The position numbers and the translations under genes are program-made. A stretch of 64,000 bases of DNA from Treponema pedis (GTDB lineage: Bacteria; Spirochaetota; Spirochaetia; Treponematales; Treponemataceae), in NCBI RefSeq assembly GCF_017161325.1, contig NZ_CP045670.1, positions 992,001-1,056,000 on the forward strand. The letters are read 5' to 3'. The notes beneath the pieces are model-generated. The model saw only the letters and a program-made list of their open reading frames with translations, made no database searches and was not told the DNA's origin. Of this stretch, positions 18,451 through 27,264 are shown piece by piece; position 1 is the stretch's first letter; every line of letters starts with the position of its first letter.

Positions 18451-18918
18451 ATGAAAACAAAGAATGAGTATTTACAGGAGATTAAAAACACCGCTGAAGA
18501 ATATTTTAGAAGCGGAACCTTTTTTTGCTCCGAAGCTGTTGTCCAAACTATAAATGATGCTTTGGGAAAGCCCTATAGTGATGACATTGTGAAAATGGCA
18601 TCAAGTTTTCCGATAGGACTTGGAAAAGCTCAATGCTTATGCGGCGCGGTTTCAGGCGGAGAGATGGCATTAGGGATTGTTTATGGACGCGTAAAAGGCG
18701 AACCTATGAATCCTAAAATGTTTGAATATGCCAAAGGTTTACATGACTTTATAAAAGAAAAATACAAAGCAACTTGCTGTAGAGTTATTACTAGACAATG
18801 GGCAGGCGATAACTTTATGTCTAAAGAACGTAAAGAGCATTGCATAAGAATAACCGGTGAAGTTGCAGAATGGGTTGCAAATGTATTAATCGAAGACGGT
18901 AAATTGAAAACTGCATAA
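18451..18918 (+). CDS. C_GCAxxG_C_C family redox protein
   Basis: A 155-residue soluble protein of the C_GCAxxG_C_C family, named for its spaced cysteines: C26 (FFCSEAVV), C62/C64 (QCLCGAVSGGEMALG), C109/C110 (ATCCRVI) and C131 (EHCIRI). The family is widespread in anaerobes and thought to bind a metal cluster or take part in thiol redox, with no proved reaction. It begins 28 nt after the TDT gene with TGGAG before the start. Its place between selenium transport genes and yedF makes a role in handling reduced selenium or sulfur attractive, but that is only context. A hairpin-cluster element follows. Confidence 0.8.
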   Translation: MKTKNEYLQEIKNTAEEYFRSGTFFCSEAVVQTINDALGKPYSDDIVKMASSFPIGLGKAQCLCGAVSGGEMALGIVYGRVKGEPMNPKMFEYAKGLHDFIKEKYKATCCRVITRQWAGDNFMSKERKEHCIRITGEVAEWVANVLIEDGKLKTA

Positions 18919-19001
18919 TGAGTTTACAAGATGGAAACGGCGGGGGGTGTAAATAAAGCCTGTCATAAGTGCAGCATACTGCCTTGCCGGTTGCCGATAA
19001 A

Positions 19002-19105
19002 GTTTGCCCTTTCAGGCAAACCTCGTATTATTGTATATGGTTTTGCTACACAAAACTATTATGAAAGAATATTTTTCGTAAGTTGAAATTTACTTACAAA
19101 ATATT
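19002..19105. repeat. Hairpin-cluster element before yedF
   Basis: Three hairpins in a row: GTTTGCC/GGCAAAC (19002-19021); ATGGTTTTG/CAAAACTAT (19037-19059); and a 14-bp stem, 19068-19083 with 19092-19105 (AATATTTT plus GTAAGT against ACTTAC plus AAAATATT, 2-nt bulge). It ends 5 nt before the ribosome site of yedF. The order of hairpins and the linker ATTATTGTATATG resemble the elements at 9.4 kb and 36.2 kb. Confidence 0.7.
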
Positions 19106-19122
19106 TTTATAGGAGAATTTTT

Positions 19123-19332
19123 ATGGCGGAAATTATTGTTGATACGCGCGGGCTTTCCTGCCCCGAACCTGTTGTACGTACAAAAAAAGCATTTGAAAAG
19201 CACAGTGCTTTTGATGTTCTCGTTGATAATGAAACTTCAAAAGAAAATGTAATACGCTTTTGTGAAAAAATGAAGGCCGTTACAAAACTTTTTGCCGTCG
19301 ATGACGGGTGGAAAATTGAAGTTTCAAAATGA
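19123..19332 (+). CDS. yedF: YedF/TusA-like sulfur or selenium carrier
   Basis: A 69-residue SirA/TusA-fold protein. The key Cys is C13 in the motif RGLSCPEPV, which in TusA relatives carries a persulfide (or in selenium-linked YedF, probably perselenide). The usual YedF has an extra C-terminal DsrE-like domain; here only the N-terminal TusA domain is present, and the next gene supplies a different small domain. AGGAGA precedes the ATG. It overlaps the following gene by 4 bases (ATGA), so the two are translationally coupled. Likely task: hand selenium from the transporter to SelD, avoiding free selenide. The function is inferred from family and context. Confidence 0.87.
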   Translation: MAEIIVDTRGLSCPEPVVRTKKAFEKHSAFDVLVDNETSKENVIRFCEKMKAVTKLFAVDDGWKIEVSK

Positions 19333-19592
19333 ATAACGAATACTTAATTACCTTTCATACGCATTTTCAGGCTCTTACCTGTATGCGTATCCTTGAAAAA
19401 AACGGGCTTGTAAAAAACGGCTCTGTTGTAATTAAGTTAATTCCCGTGCCGCGAGAAGTAAGTTCAAGCTGCGGCACGGCGGTTAGGCTTAATTTAAAAA
19501 AGGATATTGAGTTCGATAAAAATTATTTTAATGAAATCGAACGGGACGAATTTTTTAAACTCGGTGAAGGCGGAAAATACATTCCGGTTTAA
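19329..19592 (+). CDS. DUF3343 putative Se/S carrier protein
   Basis: An 87-residue protein of the DUF3343 family, which recurrently accompanies selD and yedF. It starts with the usual EYLITFHTHFQALTCMRILEKNG (a short helix with C18) followed by LIPVPREVSSSCGTAVRL with C48, the proposed carrier cysteine. The start overlaps the yedF stop by ATGA. The protein looks like a small mobile carrier rather than an enzyme. It is followed after 29 nt by selD, with AGAGGGA before the next start. The assignment as a selenium carrier is by family and genome context only. Confidence 0.85.
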   Translation: MNNEYLITFHTHFQALTCMRILEKNGLVKNGSVVIKLIPVPREVSSSCGTAVRLNLKKDIEFDKNYFNEIERDEFFKLGEGGKYIPV

Positions 19593-19621
19593 AATATTTT
19601 AAAATATAAAGAGGGAAAAAT

Positions 19622-20686
19622 ATGAGCTGTAATCTTACGGATAAAAATTTCAGTTTAATTAAATCCTCATCGCATTCCGGCTGAGGAGCGAAACTGAGTG
19701 CGGGCGCTCTTGACGGTTTATTAAAAAATATTCCCGTTCATTTTGATTCAAAACTTCTTGTAGGTTTTGATACGTCGGACGATGCTGCGGTTTATAAAAT
19801 AAATAATAAAACGGCTTTAATTTTTACGGCCGATTTTTTCCCCGCCATTGCCGATGAGCCGTATATATTCGGACAAATTGCGGCGGCAAATGCTTTAAGC
19901 GATATTTATGCAATGGGCGGCACGCCGAAACTTGCGTTAAACCTTTTGTGCATTTCGGAAAAAATGCCTGAAAGTATTATAAAAGAAATTCTTAAAGGCG
20001 GTGCCGAAAAAGTTTTTGAAGCCGGAGCGATTATTGCAGGAGGTCATACAATTTATGATGAAGTGCCGAAATACGGTTTAGCCGTAACAGGATTTGTTCG
20101 GCCGGATAAAATTTTAAAAAATTCCGGAGCAAAAGAAGGCGATGTTCTAATTTTAACAAAGCCCATAGGTTCAGGAATTTTAACCACCGCTTCAAAAGCT
20201 GAAATGCTGGATTTTGAAGAATTACAAAGGGTTTATAAAACAATGGCTTTTTTAAATGCGGCTGCGTGCCGCGTAATGGTAAAATATGAGGTTAATGCCT
20301 GTACCGATATTACAGGTTTCGGACTTTTAGGTCATATTTACGAAATGGGAAAGGCTTCAGGTGTCGGTATTGAAATTTTATATAAAAACGTTCCGCTATT
20401 TGACTCGGTAATAGAAAATGCGGAAATGGGTTTTGTTCCTGCGGGAGCATATTCAAATAAAAACTTTATAGGTGATAACATTGAATTTATCGAAACTCCG
20501 CGCGCATATCAGGACGCATTGTTCGATCCTCAAACCTCGGGAGGCCTTTTAATTTCGGTGCCGGAATATTGCGCGCAAAAATTATATGAAGAGCTTTGTA
20601 AAAATTTACAAGACTCCGTTTGCGGTAAACCTGCAATTATAGGATATGTTGTAAAACGAAAAGAAAAAATATTAACGGTAAGATAA
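19622..20686 (+). CDS. selD: Selenide, water dikinase SelD (selenoprotein, Sec21)
   Basis: A 354-residue enzyme that makes selenophosphate from selenide and ATP, the Se donor for Sec-tRNA and selenouridine. The start ATG at 19622 follows AGAGGGA. The catalytic motif reads S-G-U-G-A-K: codon 21 is TGA (19682-19684) where other SelD proteins have Cys or Sec, and K24 follows. The frame stays open on both sides. Downstream motifs are normal: DTSDDAAVY, TADFFPAI, ALSDIYAMGGTP, AGGHTIYDEVPKYG, TDITGFGLLGHIYEM and DPQTSGGLL. A conventional gene call would start at Met 98 (19913) and lose the ATP-binding N-terminus. The protein needs its own product for synthesis. It closes the yedE-yedF group and is followed by an importer operon. 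Confidence 0.95.
19682..19709 (+). promoter_or_regulatory. SECIS-like hairpin of selD
   Basis: Eleven nt after the TGA, GAGTG (19696-19700) pairs with CGCTC (19705-19709) across a CGGG loop (one G-T pair). The distance fits bacterial SECIS elements read by SelB. Confidence 0.7.
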
Positions 20687-20767
20687 TTTAAAAAATAAAA
20701 ATCTTACATGTTTAAAACGGTAAATATCCCTGATTAAAATAATCCGGGTTATTATATAGGAGATTAT

Positions 20768-21826
20768 ATGAAAACAAGATTTTTAAGTCTAATGATGCTA
20801 ATCATTCTTTTAGCAGCAACTGCATGTTCAAAAAACGAACAAACAAATTCTACCGTTTCAGCGGAAACGATAAAGATGAGTATTTCCGATGTGGATTTGA
20901 ACGACCCGAACATTGATGAAATGTGGAAAAAAGAACCGCGCTACGGAACGCCTATACAGTTTGCCTTTAACGGCGGTTTGTGCACGTCGGCATTGGGAGT
21001 AAATTTGGTACACGGTTTTTTTGCAAAACAAGGATTAACCGGGGAAATAAAAAATATGCCGAGCCCCTTTGATGCTTTAGGTACGGGAAAAGTAGACGTT
21101 ATGGCTACTCACATTTCGGAATCCGTTGTACCTGCAATTAACGGAATCAATATGGTATTTACAAGCGGTGTAAACACGGGGTGTAAAACTCTTTTTGTAT
21201 TAAAAGATTCTGCAATTAAAAATACAAAAGACTTGGAAGGACAAAATGTCGCAATTCACGATGCAATCGGAGGTTCGGATCATAATATAATTTTACGGTT
21301 TTTAGCCCGTGATAGTGTGGATTATTCAAAAGTAAAATTCAAAAATGTTGAAACTCTAACGACTATTGAAGCAATGAAGCGTGGTGAAATTCAAGCATCG
21401 ATTTTCAGTGACCAGTTTGCACAGCAATTTATTGATAACGGTACATTGCGTGCCATTAGATCGATAACCTTCGATGACGATTTTAAAATCGAACCTTGCT
21501 GTATTTTAATTTTAAATAAAGATTTTGTAGAACAAAATCCGATTACGGCAGCAAAAATTACAAAGGCGCATAAAGAAGCAAGTTATTGGATGGAAGAAAA
21601 CAAAAAAGAAGCTGCCGAAATTATTTCCGCAAATAATTGGGGTTCCGTAAATCCGGAAGTTAATCAATATTTTTTGGAAACATATAATCTGAAAATTTCA
21701 GATGAGGCAACCGAAAAAACTTTAATTGACGTTATAAATGCTTATAAAACTTTCGGTTTGATTAAAAAAGATGCCGATACAACGGAGCTTTTAAATAAAA
21801 TTTGGAAACCGATGAGAAAAAATTAA
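20768..21826 (+). CDS. ABC transporter substrate-binding lipoprotein (NrtA/SsuA-like)
   Basis: A 352-residue lipoprotein: hydrophobic leader with lipobox LAATAC (lipidated Cys20). The mature part is a two-lobed anion/sulfonate-type binding fold. Unusual for the family are several cysteines in the mature protein: GLCTSALG near residue 76, NTGCKTL near 140 and EPCCILIL near 243. These could bind a soft ligand or metal. It begins the second half of the selenium island, 81 nt after selD, with TAGGAGA before the ATG and a small GATTA/TAATC inverted repeat upstream. A strong hairpin behind it may raise its mRNA level over the permease genes. Substrate unknown; selenium or sulfur compounds are suggested by context only. 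Confidence 0.87.
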   Translation: MKTRFLSLMMLIILLAATACSKNEQTNSTVSAETIKMSISDVDLNDPNIDEMWKKEPRYGTPIQFAFNGGLCTSALGVNLVHGFFAKQGLTGEIKNMPSPFDALGTGKVDVMATHISESVVPAINGINMVFTSGVNTGCKTLFVLKDSAIKNTKDLEGQNVAIHDAIGGSDHNIILRFLARDSVDYSKVKFKNVETLTTIEAMKRGEIQASIFSDQFAQQFIDNGTLRAIRSITFDDDFKIEPCCILILNKDFVEQNPITAAKITKAHKEASYWMEENKKEAAEIISANNWGSVNPEVNQYFLETYNLKISDEATEKTLIDVINAYKTFGLIKKDADTTELLNKIWKPMRKN

Positions 21827-21866
21827 AAAGATTTATCTTTAGCGGTTAAAATACACCGTTAAAGAG

Positions 21867-21906
21867 CCGTCAACCTTTAAAATCCCATAATTTTTAAGGT
21901 TGACGG
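21867..21906 (+). other. Intercistronic hairpin between binding protein and DUF4418 genes
   Basis: CCGTCAACCTT pairs perfectly with AAGGTTGACGG around an AT-rich loop. No T-run follows, so a stabilising or processing hairpin is more likely than a terminator. Confidence 0.7.
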
Positions 21907-21931
21907 ATTGATATAATTGGTAATAGAGAAA

Positions 21932-22399
21932 ATGCAAATAAAAAGAAATATCATTGCTTTATTTATAACGGGTTTAGGAATAGTATTGTCGTTAATACCG
22001 TTTGTATTTGCGCCGGTATGCCCTATGACAAAAAACGGAATGTATATGACGTGCCGTTACAGCGGACTGTTGGTAATGTATATCGGTACGGCAATTGCCG
22101 TTACCGGCATTATAGAAATTTTTATAAAAAATAAAATTATTTTAATCGTATTAAATTTAATAACCGCAAGCTCATCTCTTGCAGTACATTTAATTCCGCA
22201 TAAGGTTGTTAAAATTTCTTTCGGTATAAATAAAGACGGCTTCCCCAGATTTTTCGGAATTTGCGGCAGCCCTTCTATGGAATGCGTTAAACATAACACA
22301 TTTATAATTACCTCAATTATTGCTTTAATAATTTTACTCCTTTCAGCAGGTAATATCGTATATTTACTCATTAAGAAAAATTATGGGAAAAAATTATGA
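21932..22399 (+). CDS. DUF4418 family membrane protein
   Basis: A 155-residue protein with four hydrophobic helices and two extracytoplasmic Cys pairs: C30 and C41 (APVCPM..MTCRYSG) and C111 and C118 (GICGSPSMECVKHNT). This is the pattern of DUF4418, a family of unknown function. The ATG at 21932 is preceded by a weak GAGAA; a TTG at 21917 is an alternative start. It overlaps the permease gene by ATGA, so it belongs to the importer. The paired cysteines facing outward suggest thiol redox or capture of a soft ligand at the membrane for this ABC system. That role is inferred. Confidence 0.8.
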   Translation: MQIKRNIIALFITGLGIVLSLIPFVFAPVCPMTKNGMYMTCRYSGLLVMYIGTAIAVTGIIEIFIKNKIILIVLNLITASSSLAVHLIPHKVVKISFGINKDGFPRFFGICGSPSMECVKHNTFIITSIIALIILLLSAGNIVYLLIKKNYGKKL

Positions 22400-23412
22400 A
22401 AAAACCGAATAATTTGACACAAGAACAGCTACATGAAATTGAACGACGGTCTAAAACAAAAGCGGGGAAATTATTGGATACCGTTATTTTACTTTTACCT
22501 TCACTCATTTTATCGGTATCTCTTTGGGAATATTATTATCTTCCTAATTTTGCCGGAAAGACGAGCACAAACATATACGGATTCTTTTTAGGAATTCAAT
22601 TATGTGTTTTTTTTATTCTTGCGGTTTGTTCGTTTTTTATAAAAAAATTATATTACAAAATAAGAGCGGCAGCCCCATTTGCATCTTTTGTATATTTACT
22701 TTTAACCGTTTATGATTATGCAGCGTTAAAAACCGATGCGGTTCCGTTGCCTTACTTTCCATGGATTGACCATATTTTTAATGCTATGCTTGAAGATAGG
22801 GCTTATCTTTGGGACTGCATAAAAAATTCTTTAAAACTCTTATTTACGGGATATTTTTACGGAGTTATAATAGGATTAATAACCGGCATTGCATGCGGTT
22901 ACAGCAGATTTATAAATTATTGGATTTCCCCTTTTATGAAACTGTTAGGAGCAATTCCTTCGCTTACTTGGATTCCGGTTATAATGGTTTGGTCGCAAAC
23001 CCTTTTTCAAGGAGCCGTAATCGTTCTTGCCTTCGGTGTATGGTATTCCGTTACAATGGCAAGTTATATCGGTATAAAAAACATCGACAAATCCTATTAT
23101 GAAGCGGCAAAAACTCTCGGGGCTACGGAGCATCAATTGATTTTAAAAGTTGCAATACCTTCCGCACTTCCGCATATCTTTCAAGGTCTTTTACTCGGAA
23201 TGTCTTCCGCATGTCTTGCTCTTTTAGCCGCCGAAATGATGGGGGTTGAATCGGGGTTAGGCTGGTACATTTCTTGGCAGCGCGGCTGGGCAAAATTTTC
23301 AAATATGTACGGAGCCATAATTATAATTTGTATAATTTTCGTTGTTGTAAATTTTACGTTAAATTATCTTAAGAAAAAAGTTTTAAAATGGCAGGAGGGA
23401 GTAATACAATGA
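22396..23412 (+). CDS. ABC transporter permease (SsuC/NrtB-like) with extra N-terminal helices
   Basis: A 338-residue permease. The C-terminal about 220 residues are a normal BPD-type permease with the EAA loop EAAKTLGATEHQLILKVAIPSALP, which docks the ATPase. The N-terminal 100 residues add two or three helices not usual in SsuC/TauC proteins. The start overlaps the DUF4418 stop (ATGA) and the stop overlaps the ATPase start (ATGA), so the three are translationally coupled. It forms the membrane path for the ligand of the upstream binding lipoprotein. Confidence 0.9.
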   Translation: MKKPNNLTQEQLHEIERRSKTKAGKLLDTVILLLPSLILSVSLWEYYYLPNFAGKTSTNIYGFFLGIQLCVFFILAVCSFFIKKLYYKIRAAAPFASFVYLLLTVYDYAALKTDAVPLPYFPWIDHIFNAMLEDRAYLWDCIKNSLKLLFTGYFYGVIIGLITGIACGYSRFINYWISPFMKLLGAIPSLTWIPVIMVWSQTLFQGAVIVLAFGVWYSVTMASYIGIKNIDKSYYEAAKTLGATEHQLILKVAIPSALPHIFQGLLLGMSSACLALLAAEMMGVESGLGWYISWQRGWAKFSNMYGAIIIICIIFVVVNFTLNYLKKKVLKWQEGVIQ

Positions 23413-24170
23413 GCAAATCGGAGTTAGTATTAAAAAATATTTCTAAAATTTTTCCAAGCAGAAATAATAAGGGTACGACGGAAGCTTTGCACAATATAAA
23501 TTTAAAAATTGAATCCGGAGAATTCGTCTGTATAGTAGGACCTTCCGGCTGCGGAAAATCTACAATGCTTAGACTTGTTGCAGGGCTTGTTCCGATTACA
23601 CAAGGAGAAATTACTCTTAACGGAAAAAAAATAGAAGGAACAAGCATCAATCGCGGTATGGTTTTTCAAAAACACGCTCTTTTCCCGTGGCTGACTCTTA
23701 GACAAAACGTCGAGTTTGCATTTAAATTAAAAGGTAATGTAAAAGAAAAAAAAGAAGAAGTAGATAAATTCATCGATATGATTGGAATGAAAGAGTTTGA
23801 AACTTTTTACCCGCATCAGCTTTCAGGAGGAATGGCTCAGCGCGTTGCACTAATCAGAACAATGATTACAAAACCTGAAGTGTTTTTACTTGATGAACCG
23901 TTAGGAGCATTGGATGCTTTTACAAGAATGAATATTCAGCATGAACTTTTGGAAATGTACGGAACAAATAAGAATATGATGTTTATGCTTGTTACCCACG
24001 ATGTAGATGAGGCTATTTATCTCGGTACACGTGTAATAGTAATGGCTCCGCGTCCTGGCATAATTAAAGACGATGTAAAAATCGATATGGACTATCCCAG
24101 GAACCGTAACAATGATAAATTTATAGAATATCGTAAACATATTTTAGAAGTATTGGAATACGCGGACTAA
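23409..24170 (+). CDS. ABC transporter ATPase (SsuB/NrtD-like)
   Basis: A 253-residue ATPase powering the importer. Motifs: Walker A GPSGCGKST, Q-loop VFQKHALFPW, signature LSGGMAQR, Walker B VFLLDEPLGALD and H-loop LVTHDVDEA. Length is normal. The ATG at 23409 overlaps the permease stop and has GGAGGGAGT before it; an in-frame ATG at 23388 lies inside the permease gene and is not used. Binding protein, DUF4418, permease and ATPase form one unit for an oxyanion, sulfonate or similar ligand. Confidence 0.93.
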   Translation: MSKSELVLKNISKIFPSRNNKGTTEALHNINLKIESGEFVCIVGPSGCGKSTMLRLVAGLVPITQGEITLNGKKIEGTSINRGMVFQKHALFPWLTLRQNVEFAFKLKGNVKEKKEEVDKFIDMIGMKEFETFYPHQLSGGMAQRVALIRTMITKPEVFLLDEPLGALDAFTRMNIQHELLEMYGTNKNMMFMLVTHDVDEAIYLGTRVIVMAPRPGIIKDDVKIDMDYPRNRNNDKFIEYRKHILEVLEYAD

Positions 24171-24175
24171 TCTTT

Positions 24176-25381
24176 ATGAATAAAAAAATTGATACGTTTT
24201 TTTTAGTTAAAGCGAACATAAGTAAAAAACCTATTAGAAGTATATTGCTTATTACAATAACTTCAATATTTATTGTATTTTTATTTTGCGGAAGCGTTTT
24301 TTTGTCAGGCTTTTCTAAGGGATTAAGCAGTCTATCCGACCGTTTGGGTGCTGATATAATTTTAGTTCCCGACGGATATAAAACTAAATTTGAAAGTATT
24401 ATATTAAAAGGAGAGCCTTCGGAATTTTATTTACCCGAAGAAGCATTTGATAAAATAAAACAAATTGAAGGGATAGAAAGTATAACATATCAACTTTATA
24501 TTGCAACTCTTCAGGCATCTTGTTGTTCGTTCCCTGTACAAATAATCGGAATAGACTATAAAACGGATTTTTTAATAAAACCGTGGCTTAGAAAAAATTT
24601 AAGTAAAAACCTAAATGATAACGAAGCTGTGGTAGGTTCCGGTGTTGAAGGAGAGCCGGGAGCAATAATAAAATTTTTCGATAAAGAACTTTCCGTAAAA
24701 GGTAAACTCAGCCAAACAGGAACGGGTTTTGATTTTGCGGTATTTGTTAATTTAGATACCGCTTTAAAATTAGCAAAGAAAGCGGAGGCTGTTAAAATTA
24801 TTAAACCCGTTTCCGAAAATAAAATTTCAGTTATTCTCCTAAAAGTTAAAAACGGATATAATCCGGTTGATGTTTCCAATTCGATAATCAGACAATACCC
24901 TAACTATAATCTCTTTCCTATATTCGGTAAAAAACTGATAGGTCAAATATCCGATAATTTAAAAACATTGTCTAAATACATATACGGTTCTATCGGTGTA
25001 ATATGGATATTATCGGCATTATTACTTGCTGTAGTTTTTTCCGCAATTATCAATGAGCGCAAAAAAGAATTAAGTATACTCAGAATATTAGGCGCTTCCA
25101 AACAACACTTACTTAATATAATATGTTTTGAAGCATTTTTAATCGGCTTATACGGTGTAATTACGGGATTAATATTCAGCCTGATAATTACATTAAGTAC
25201 GGTTCCTTTAATACAAAAAAATTTAAATTTTCCGTTTTTAACTCCGAATATATTTTTGCTTATTTTTATAGCACTGTTTAGCGGTATTATCGGAACGGCA
25301 TCCATTTGTTTTTCCGGTTTTCTTTCTTCAAAAAAAATAGCTGAAAATGAGGCTTATCTGACTATGAGGGAAACCGAATGA
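24176..25381 (+). CDS. FtsX/MacB-like ABC permease
   Basis: A 401-residue membrane protein of the FtsX/LolC/MacB type. TM1 lies near residues 22-44. A large extracytoplasmic domain of about 220 residues follows (with CSFPV). Three C-terminal helices follow, including the conserved INERKKELSILRILGASKQHLL loop that contacts the ATPase. It lies 5 nt after the importer ATPase and overlaps the next gene by ATGA, so it is in the same operon. Such pairs move lipoproteins, peptides or signals rather than small nutrients. Its presence in this operon is conserved in related anaerobe loci as far as I recall, but the job is not known. Confidence 0.85.
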   Translation: MNKKIDTFFLVKANISKKPIRSILLITITSIFIVFLFCGSVFLSGFSKGLSSLSDRLGADIILVPDGYKTKFESIILKGEPSEFYLPEEAFDKIKQIEGIESITYQLYIATLQASCCSFPVQIIGIDYKTDFLIKPWLRKNLSKNLNDNEAVVGSGVEGEPGAIIKFFDKELSVKGKLSQTGTGFDFAVFVNLDTALKLAKKAEAVKIIKPVSENKISVILLKVKNGYNPVDVSNSIIRQYPNYNLFPIFGKKLIGQISDNLKTLSKYIYGSIGVIWILSALLLAVVFSAIINERKKELSILRILGASKQHLLNIICFEAFLIGLYGVITGLIFSLIITLSTVPLIQKNLNFPFLTPNIFLLIFIALFSGIIGTASICFSGFLSSKKIAENEAYLTMRETE

Positions 25382-26076
25382 TTTTAAAACTTGAACAATT
25401 AAAAAAAACGTATTTACGCGGAAAAGAATTTAATGCAATTGACGGTGTAAATTTAACAGTAAACAAAGGAGAGTTTATAAGCATAATCGGTAAAAGCGGA
25501 AGCGGAAAAACTACATTGCTTAATTTAATTTCAGGTGTACTTATTCCTTCAAGCGGAAAAATTTTTATCGAAGGTAAAGAAGTCTCCCGTCTTTCCGATA
25601 CGGAAAAATCTTTTTTACGTAACGATATAATAGGCTTTATTCCTCAAACTTCAGTAACTCTTTCTGCATTAACCGTTATCGAAAATATATGTTTGCCGTT
25701 TTATTTAAATAAGCGTAACGGAAATGTAATGGAGAGAGCGGAGTATTTATTGAATAAATTTGGTATTGAGCATTTAAAAAATGTGTATCCTAAAGAACTG
25801 TCCGGAGGAGAATTAAGAAGAGCTGCAATAGCACGGGCATTGGTTAATTCTCCTAAAATAATTTTAGCCGATGAACCTACCTCCGATTTGGATATAGAAA
25901 ACACAAAAGAAGTTTTAAAAATTTTACAAGCAATAAATAAAGAAAATAATACGACAATAATTTTAGTAACGCATGAGTTACTTGCTTTAAAATATTCAAA
26001 AAACGTATACACGATGATTGACGGAAAATTAATTGAAGGCAACGCCTTAACGGATACGGAAAATATTTACACTTAA
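25378..26076 (+). CDS. LolD/MacB-type ABC ATPase
   Basis: A 232-residue ATPase partner of the FtsX-like permease. Walker A GKSGSGKTT, Q-loop FIPQTSVTL, signature LSGGELRRA, Walker B IILADEPTSDLD and H-loop LVTHE are all present. The start overlaps the permease stop (ATGA). The ADEPTSDLD form is typical of the LolD/FtsE/MacB class, which work mechanically across the envelope. It is followed after 15 nt by the YjiM-like gene, with GGAGAGAGT as ribosome site, so the operon continues. Confidence 0.9.
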   Translation: MILKLEQLKKTYLRGKEFNAIDGVNLTVNKGEFISIIGKSGSGKTTLLNLISGVLIPSSGKIFIEGKEVSRLSDTEKSFLRNDIIGFIPQTSVTLSALTVIENICLPFYLNKRNGNVMERAEYLLNKFGIEHLKNVYPKELSGGELRRAAIARALVNSPKIILADEPTSDLDIENTKEVLKILQAINKENNTTIILVTHELLALKYSKNVYTMIDGKLIEGNALTDTENIYT

Positions 26077-26091
26077 ATTATAGGAGAGAGT

Positions 26092-27264
26092 ATGCAAACT
26101 TTACCGCAAAACAACGGATTTAAACTTCCCGCCGCCTTTGAAGAATTTACGGAAGCAAGGAGGGAAGGGTTTATTAAAATGAAAAACTTAAAAGAATCGG
26201 GCAAAAAAGTCGTCGGTGTTTTTTGTACATACACCCCGCTTGAAATTATTTATGCGGCAGGTCTTATTCCCGTATCTTTATGTTCTTCAAGTAACGAGGC
26301 GATTAAGCATTCGGAAGCGGACTTACCTAAAAATCTTTGTCCGTTAATTAAAGCAAGCTACGGAGTTGCCGTAAGCGATACGTGTCCTTATTTTTATTTT
26401 GCCGATTTAATTGTAGGTGAAACCACCTGCGACGGTAAGAAAAAAATGTATGAGCTAATGGGTAAAATAAAAGACACTTACGTTTTACATTTGCCGCAAA
26501 ATTATACCGAAGGGTCTTCTTTTACACTTTGGTTAAATGAACTTAATAAATTTAAAAACGCGCTTGAAAAAAAATTTAATGTAACAATTACCGACGAGGA
26601 TTTACGAGCGGCAATACGTAAAGGAAATGAAGAGCGCATTAATTTAAAGAATTTTTTTGAACTCGGCAAATTGATTCCGGCTCCTTTAACCGGAGCAGAT
26701 ATGAGTGCAATTTACGAAGGCTTCGGATTCAGTTTCGACCGTGAAAAAAAGAATTCGGACTTAAAAGCGAAAACACAAGAAATATATGAGCGTTGGGAAA
26801 AAGAATTAAAGGGGACAAAATCAAAACGCCCGCGAATCTTAATTACAGGCTGCCCTGTACTCGGTGTACGGGAAAAAATTTTAAAAACAATTGAAAAATC
26901 CGGGGGTGATATTGTAGTTTACGAAAATTGCAGCGGTGTGCGGGAAAAAATGGAATTGATAGATGAATCTATTGAGCCCATGGAAGCCATAGCCGAAAAA
27001 TATTTAAATATTTCCTGTTCCGTAATGACACCAAACCCTAAACGTTTTGAAGATTTAAATACATTAATCGATGAATACAAAATAGACGGCGTAATAGAAA
27101 TTGTTTTACAAGCCTGCCATACATTTGCAATAGAATCAACTTCGGTAAATAAATTCGTTACCGAAAAAAAAGGAAAGCCTTACATGTACATAGAATCCGA
27201 TTATTCAATGAACGATATAGGTCAGGTTTCAACGAGAGTGGAAGCTTTTTTGGAAATGTTGTAA
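26092..27264 (+). CDS. YjiM-like 2-hydroxyacyl-CoA dehydratase family protein (double-cubane cluster type)
   Basis: A 390-residue protein of the HgdB/BadD/YjiM superfamily. It has the run of YjiM-type cysteine motifs: VFCTYTPLEII (C45), SLCSSS (C64), LPKNLCPLIKASYG (C83), DTCPYFYF (C98) and GETTCDGKKKMYEL (C113), then ITGCPVLG, YENCSGVRE and LQACHTF. Related double-cubane cluster proteins carry an [Fe8S9]-type cluster and reduce small molecules with ATP-driven electrons from an activator ATPase (YjiL/HgdC type). No activator is encoded in this window. As the last gene of the importer operon and close to selD, a reductive step on the imported compound is a reasonable hypothesis, not shown. Confidence 0.88.
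   Translation: MQTLPQNNGFKLPAAFEEFTEARREGFIKMKNLKESGKKVVGVFCTYTPLEIIYAAGLIPVSLCSSSNEAIKHSEADLPKNLCPLIKASYGVAVSDTCPYFYFADLIVGETTCDGKKKMYELMGKIKDTYVLHLPQNYTEGSSFTLWLNELNKFKNALEKKFNVTITDEDLRAAIRKGNEERINLKNFFELGKLIPAPLTGADMSAIYEGFGFSFDREKKNSDLKAKTQEIYERWEKELKGTKSKRPRILITGCPVLGVREKILKTIEKSGGDIVVYENCSGVREKMELIDESIEPMEAIAEKYLNISCSVMTPNPKRFEDLNTLIDEYKIDGVIEIVLQACHTFAIESTSVNKFVTEKKGKPYMYIESDYSMNDIGQVSTRVEAFLEML

Noticed and set aside
19913-20686. SelD as a shorter protein starting at 19913
   Set aside because: That start removes the catalytic motif and half of the ATP site; the upstream frame is fully conserved except for the in-frame TGA at the known Sec/Cys position.
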